From contig NZ_AP024871.1 of NCBI RefSeq assembly GCF_024346875.1, forward strand, positions 992,001 through 1,056,000: a stretch of 64,000 nt of DNA, in the 5' to 3' direction. This document shows positions 61,701-64,000 of this stretch, one piece after another. The translations under genes were made by a program, and so were the position numbers. This stretch comes from Vibrio gallicus (GTDB taxonomy: Bacteria > Pseudomonadota > Gammaproteobacteria > Enterobacterales > Vibrionaceae). Positions within the stretch are counted from its first letter, which is position 1. The number at the start of each line of letters is the position of its first letter. The notes beneath the pieces are model-generated. The model had not been told where the DNA came from. It made no database searches and was given only the letters and a program-made list of their open reading frames with translations.

Positions 61701-61850
61701 TTGGGCATGATACCGCTGCTTCCAGATATCTTCTTTAAGCCTATGGCTGTAACCATCATGTTTGGGTTAGGATTTGCAACGGTACTAACACTTATCGTGG
61801 TACCTGTGTTATATCGTCTATTTCACAACATCAAGATAGAGCAGGTGTAA
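58752..61850 (+). CDS. RND efflux transporter, VexK/TriC-like
   Basis: A 1032-residue inner-membrane pump with about 12 helices and two large periplasmic loops, of the HAE1-type RND family. The N-terminal GLGRLEDPAF segment, YPGATPQQVEEEVTYPIEKA and the TM4 motif GMLVDNAIVVVE are visible; in that motif the two proton-relay positions read Asp416-Asn417, where AcrB has Asp-Asp. The N-terminus has an extended cytoplasmic tail (residues 1-25). Likely substrates are detergents, bile salts or triclosan-like compounds, by analogy only. Confidence 0.9.
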   Translation: MSKEVAEQSNDEDIKGIAAYFIHNRVISWMISLIFLIGGTFAFFGLGRLEDPAFTIKDAMVVTSYPGATPQQVEEEVTYPIEKAIQQLTYVDEVNSISSRGLSQITVTMKNNYGPDDLPQIWDELRRKVNDIQGSLPPGVNPPSVIDDFGDVYGILLAVTGEGYSNKELLDYVDYLRRELELVDGVSKVSVTGDQQQQVFIEMSMKRLTSLGISPDTVFNLLSTQNIIAPAGAIRVDDEYVRIHPTGEFQDVEQLGDLIITDETTEGLIYLRDVAQVKKGYVDVPSNIITFKGNLALNMGVSFNAGVNVVSIGEMVDKRLAELKYQQPVGIDIQEIYSQPKEVDKSVSGFVVSLGQAVAIVIVVLLFFMGLRSGLLIGLILLLTVLGTFVFMNYLDIELQRISLGALVIALGMLVDNAIVVVEGILVGTQRGRTRLQAATDIVTQTKWPLLGATVIAVTAFAPIGLSQDSTGEYCGTLFTVLLISLMLSWFTAISLTPFFADIFFRGQKQQHDANSDPYNGFVFVIYKKFLDFCMRRAWLTVIVLVSLLMGSLYGFTYIKQAFFPSSTTPMFLSDIWLPEGTDIRTTNTKLKVIESWLLEQEGVEHVTTTAGKGLQRFMLTYTPEKSYASYGEIVTRVANYEVLDDLMKRYREYIASSFPEVNYKLKKIELGPGGGAKIEARVIGSDPTVLRTIAKQVIDIMNADPGTTNIRHDWRERTKVLEPIFNESQARRYGITKSDMDDFLQMSFSGKSIGVYRDGTTLMPIVGRLTEEERVDFRNIESLKIWSPALREYIPLQQIMLGYEVRWEDPLIVRKNRKRMLTIMADPDLLGEETAATLQKRLQDQIEAIQLPSGYSLEWGGEYESSRDAQASLFQTMPMGYLFMFLITVFLFNSVKEPLIVWMTVPLAVIGVATGLLVLDTPFGFMALLGFLSLSGMLLKNGIVLIDQIEVEMHSGKEPYNAVVEAALSRVRPVCMAAITTILGMIPLLPDIFFKPMAVTIMFGLGFATVLTLIVVPVLYRLFHNIKIEQV

Positions 61851-62443
61851 TGAGTAAACCACAGCAATCCACCTTCATAGCGCCAGATGACGGCACGTGC
61901 GGGTGGGCACAAAACACCCAGATTGAGCGACATTATCACGACAATGAATGGGGCATACCTAGCTTTGATGATAGGCATTTATTTGAGTGTCTAACCCTAG
62001 AAGGCGCGCAAGCAGGTCTGAGTTGGTTAACGGTTTTGAGAAAGCGTGAAGGTTATCAAAAAGCGTTTTTGAACTTTGATATTGATGAGTTGGCTAAGCT
62101 TGACCACAGTAACGTAGAGTTCATCAAGGAAAACTACGATATCGTACGCCATAAAGGAAAAATAGCATCAGTTTATAGCAATGCACGCGCAGCTGTTATT
62201 TTGCAACGCGAGTTTGGTTCGTTAAGTCATGCGCTATGGCAGTTTGTAGACCATAAACCGGTAACAAATCATTGGCAGTCGCTCAATGAGATACCTGCGT
62301 TTACCGAGCAATCAAAAGCAATGAGCAAGTTTTTGAAGAAAAGAGGGTTTAAGTTTGTAGGGGAAACCATATGTTACGCCTTTATGCAGGCGGTAGGTAT
62401 GGTTGATGACCATATAGTGTCATGTCCGGCAAAGCAGCATTAG
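61850..62443 (+). CDS. tag: DNA-3-methyladenine glycosylase I
   Basis: Tag removes 3-methyladenine from alkylated DNA. The 197-residue protein has the four zinc ligands in place: C17 (GTCGWA), H30 (HYHDNEWG), H188 and C192 (DDHIVSC). E51 in TLEGAQAGLSW matches the catalytic Glu38 of E. coli Tag. FKFVGETICYAFMQAVG is typical. Its ATG shares one base with the stop of the RND gene (TAATG), so it is coupled to efflux-pump translation. Confidence 0.95.
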   Translation: MSKPQQSTFIAPDDGTCGWAQNTQIERHYHDNEWGIPSFDDRHLFECLTLEGAQAGLSWLTVLRKREGYQKAFLNFDIDELAKLDHSNVEFIKENYDIVRHKGKIASVYSNARAAVILQREFGSLSHALWQFVDHKPVTNHWQSLNEIPAFTEQSKAMSKFLKKRGFKFVGETICYAFMQAVGMVDDHIVSCPAKQH

Positions 62444-62460
62444 AATCTATTTTCTAGGAC

Positions 62461-62563
62461 TAGGGTTTTTAGACGTGCGTCTCACGTAATTTAACCCTAT
62501 ATTACGCTTTAATATAAGCTGCCTAATCGCCTCGTTGTTCGAGGTATGATTTCGACAGCTTAT
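62461..62563. other. Two consecutive nested stem-loops between tag and its convergent neighbour
   Basis: Module A: outer stem TAGGGTT (62461-62467) with AACCCTA (62493-62499), inner hairpin ACGTG (62473-62477) with CACGT (62483-62487). Module B: outer stem ATAAGCTG (62514-62521) with CAGCTTAT (62556-62563), inner hairpin CCTCG (62530-62534) with CGAGG (62540-62544). TTTTTG follows module B, so B may be the tag terminator. Confidence 0.6.
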
Positions 62564-62589
62564 TTTTGTATTTTGATAATCGCTATTAC

Positions 62590-63033
62590 TTATGCTGCTT
62601 CAGTTTTTCGGAACGAAGAGAATTGCTCAGCATTTTTGTTAAGTAATGAGTACAAGGTCTGCAGTTCCTGATTATCGAGAACTTTATGATTGACGGTATA
62701 GCGTGTGATCATATAGTTCACTTCATCGATCAGTTTTTGAGTAACACATGCTTCGCGGTGCTCTATACTCTGGTCTCTTACAACACCATAGTGTTCAGTT
62801 TTTTCACCTAAGGTATAAACTTGGTTGTCAAAACGACTGACACCGTGGGTTTGGCCATCTTCTCTTTTGAAGCGACCTAGCTCTTCAATATCAAAGAATT
62901 GGTTAGTGACCTTTGAAACCGTATAAGGAATAAAATATTTTTGGTGGTTTGAAGATGAATTTCCTCTTTGTTCTGTCCAAATTGGAGTAAGAACAAATAC
63001 GGTGTCGCCAGTTTGTAGATTAGGAAATTTCAT
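62590..63033 (-). CDS. Unknown protein, 147 aa
   Basis: A soluble-looking 147-residue protein that I do not recognise. It begins MKFPNLQTGDTVFVLTPIW, with the look of a small beta-barrel or CarD/KOW-like strand, and continues with PYTVSKVTNQFFDIEELGRF. Its helical C-terminal half holds REACVTQKLIDEVNYMITRY and LQTLYSLLNKNAEQF. AAGG lies 11 bases ahead of ATG 63033; an upstream ATG at 63120 would add 29 basic residues. It is convergent with tag and divergent from fpr. No function proposed. Confidence 0.65.
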   Translation of the reverse strand: MKFPNLQTGDTVFVLTPIWTEQRGNSSSNHQKYFIPYTVSKVTNQFFDIEELGRFKREDGQTHGVSRFDNQVYTLGEKTEHYGVVRDQSIEHREACVTQKLIDEVNYMITRYTVNHKVLDNQELQTLYSLLNKNAEQFSSFRKTEAA

Positions 63034-63241
63034 GAGAAACCTTATTTGATTTGTTATTTGTTGATATTTTGTCCGAAAACGAGGCATTAAAAGGCGAAGA
63101 GTGATCTTGGTAGTGTTCATGTTTTTGTGATCTTAGTCATATTTTCTTGCAAAGGCCGTGGTTAAGTTATTGGTTTTAAAGATTATTGTTTTTGGTAGTC
63201 AATATATTGTGACGTTCAACTAATTGAGGGAGAATAGGCAA

Positions 63242-64000
63242 GTGTTGAAGAGTTTTCAGATAGGTTGTGTAACATTTAAACGCTACTGGAGTGATTCCTT
63301 ATTTTCCATTCGTATTAAGGTTGATAACCACCCATTTAATGCAGGGCAATTTACTAAGCTAGGTTTGTTTAATTCTGGTGAGGAATTAATCAGGCGTGCA
63401 TATTCAATTGTTAATTCCCCCCAAGATTACCAACAAACCTCTGAACTTGAGTTCGTTATTGTGACTGACTTAAATGGGAAATTGTCTCCGCAATTGCACC
63501 TGTTAGAGGTTGGAGACCCCGTTTATGTGGGATTAGAAGGCGCCGGATATATGGTGCCCACTGAGATCCCAGACACCGCTTCTCAGTTGTGGTTACTATC
63601 AACGGGAACAGGGTTAGGCCCATTTATTTCCATGCTAACCGAGGTGGGATTTATTGAGCGTTATCAGCAGGTTATCTTAGTCCATGCCGCAAGATTTGAA
63701 TCAGATTTAACCTATAAAGAGGTAATCGAGGGTCTCGCATCTCGATACCCTCAGTTGAAATATGTGCCGATTGTATCCCGAGAGCAAGTCGATGGTGTGA
63801 TGAGCGGACATATACCTGACTTGATTAAAAATCGTGAGTTAGAATCGGCAGTAGGGATTAATTTGGATTTTGAAAAGAGCTTCCTTTATTTATGCGGCAA
63901 TCCCGCGATGGTGCGTTCGACCAGCGCAGTGCTACAAGATAGAGGCTATCATAAGCATCTAAGGCGCAAAGCAGGGCACTTTAGCTGTGAAAACTACTGG
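63242..64000 (+). CDS. fpr: Ferredoxin/flavodoxin--NADP reductase (stop codon just beyond window)
   Basis: Fpr passes electrons from NADPH through FAD to flavodoxin or ferredoxin, serving radical-SAM activation and oxidative-stress defence. The 253 codons seen include FAD-binding RRAYSIVNSP (R52, Y54, S55), NADP-binding STGTGLGPF (about 121-129), YLCGNPAMV and the C-terminal HFSCENYW, whose final aromatic residue is the family's usual end, so only the stop lies outside. GTG 63242 is preceded by AGGGAG with a 9-base gap. It diverges from the 147-residue gene. Confidence 0.94.
   Translation, partial: MLKSFQIGCVTFKRYWSDSLFSIRIKVDNHPFNAGQFTKLGLFNSGEELIRRAYSIVNSPQDYQQTSELEFVIVTDLNGKLSPQLHLLEVGDPVYVGLEGAGYMVPTEIPDTASQLWLLSTGTGLGPFISMLTEVGFIERYQQVILVHAARFESDLTYKEVIEGLASRYPQLKYVPIVSREQVDGVMSGHIPDLIKNRELESAVGINLDFEKSFLYLCGNPAMVRSTSAVLQDRGYHKHLRRKAGHFSCENYW

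Overview
The window is a typical chromosomal stretch from a gammaproteobacterium, most likely a Vibrionaceae member (Vibrio or a close relative). The evidence is a monomeric NADP isocitrate dehydrogenase, a VicH-type H-NS protein, a Bpt/Aat pair, a manganese-dependent PpaC pyrophosphatase, an NhaC-family transporter behind a lysine riboswitch, and gene orders resembling those I remember from Vibrio chromosome 1. Base composition looks moderately AT-rich throughout. I saw no insertion sequence, prophage, CRISPR array, rRNA or tRNA. Nearly all the DNA is coding, and the genes sit in short operons separated by clear intrinsic terminators.

Layout: 1-578 is the 3' end of glgA. 749-6178 holds a CPBP membrane protease, the mnmA-hflD-purB operon (minus), a small unknown gene and rluE. 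6494-11831 holds icd, a small membrane protein, an APC amino-acid antiporter and a lipoprotein lipase. 11902-16963 is a compact N-degron locus: cspD diverging from clpS-clpA, facing aat-bpt-infA. 16976-25027 holds a glycine-zipper protein, aroA, a Bax-like glucosaminidase lipoprotein, yciN, topA, gsk and vicH. 25328-34708 holds a lysine riboswitch with its NhaC-family transporter, then a hisL leader and attenuator followed by the complete hisGDCBHAFI operon.

34770-41296 carries a YchJ-like protein, a degenerate EAL protein, lpxH, ppiB, cysS, tdk and three small single-gene units (SnoaL-like, ABM-like, unknown). 41409-46869 (minus) carries cmoB, then a three-gene envelope module (retropepsin-like lipoprotein, inactive transglutaminase fused to a 7-helix membrane domain, ATP-grasp ligase) and a RIO kinase. 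47200-56438 holds ppaC, the sapABCDF operon with a DUF805 gene, and pspF diverging from pspABC with a readable sigma-54 promoter. 56639-62443 encodes an RND efflux system with two adaptor lipoproteins, coupled to tag. The window closes with a small unknown gene and fpr, which lacks only its stop codon.

No wholly new system is obvious. The parts most worth attention are: (1) the retropepsin/7TM/ATP-grasp module, conserved in architecture but with little known function; (2) the lysine riboswitch controlling an NhaC-family protein; (3) the full Leu/N-degron machinery in about 4.5 kb; (4) two consecutive nested hairpins between tag and its neighbour; (5) several perfect palindromes near promoters, one resembling a FadR operator before a lipase gene. 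Start sites were revised where conserved N-termini or ribosome-binding sites favoured a downstream codon (purB, clpA, bpt, aroA, ppiB, cmoB, the RIO kinase, the CPBP protease).
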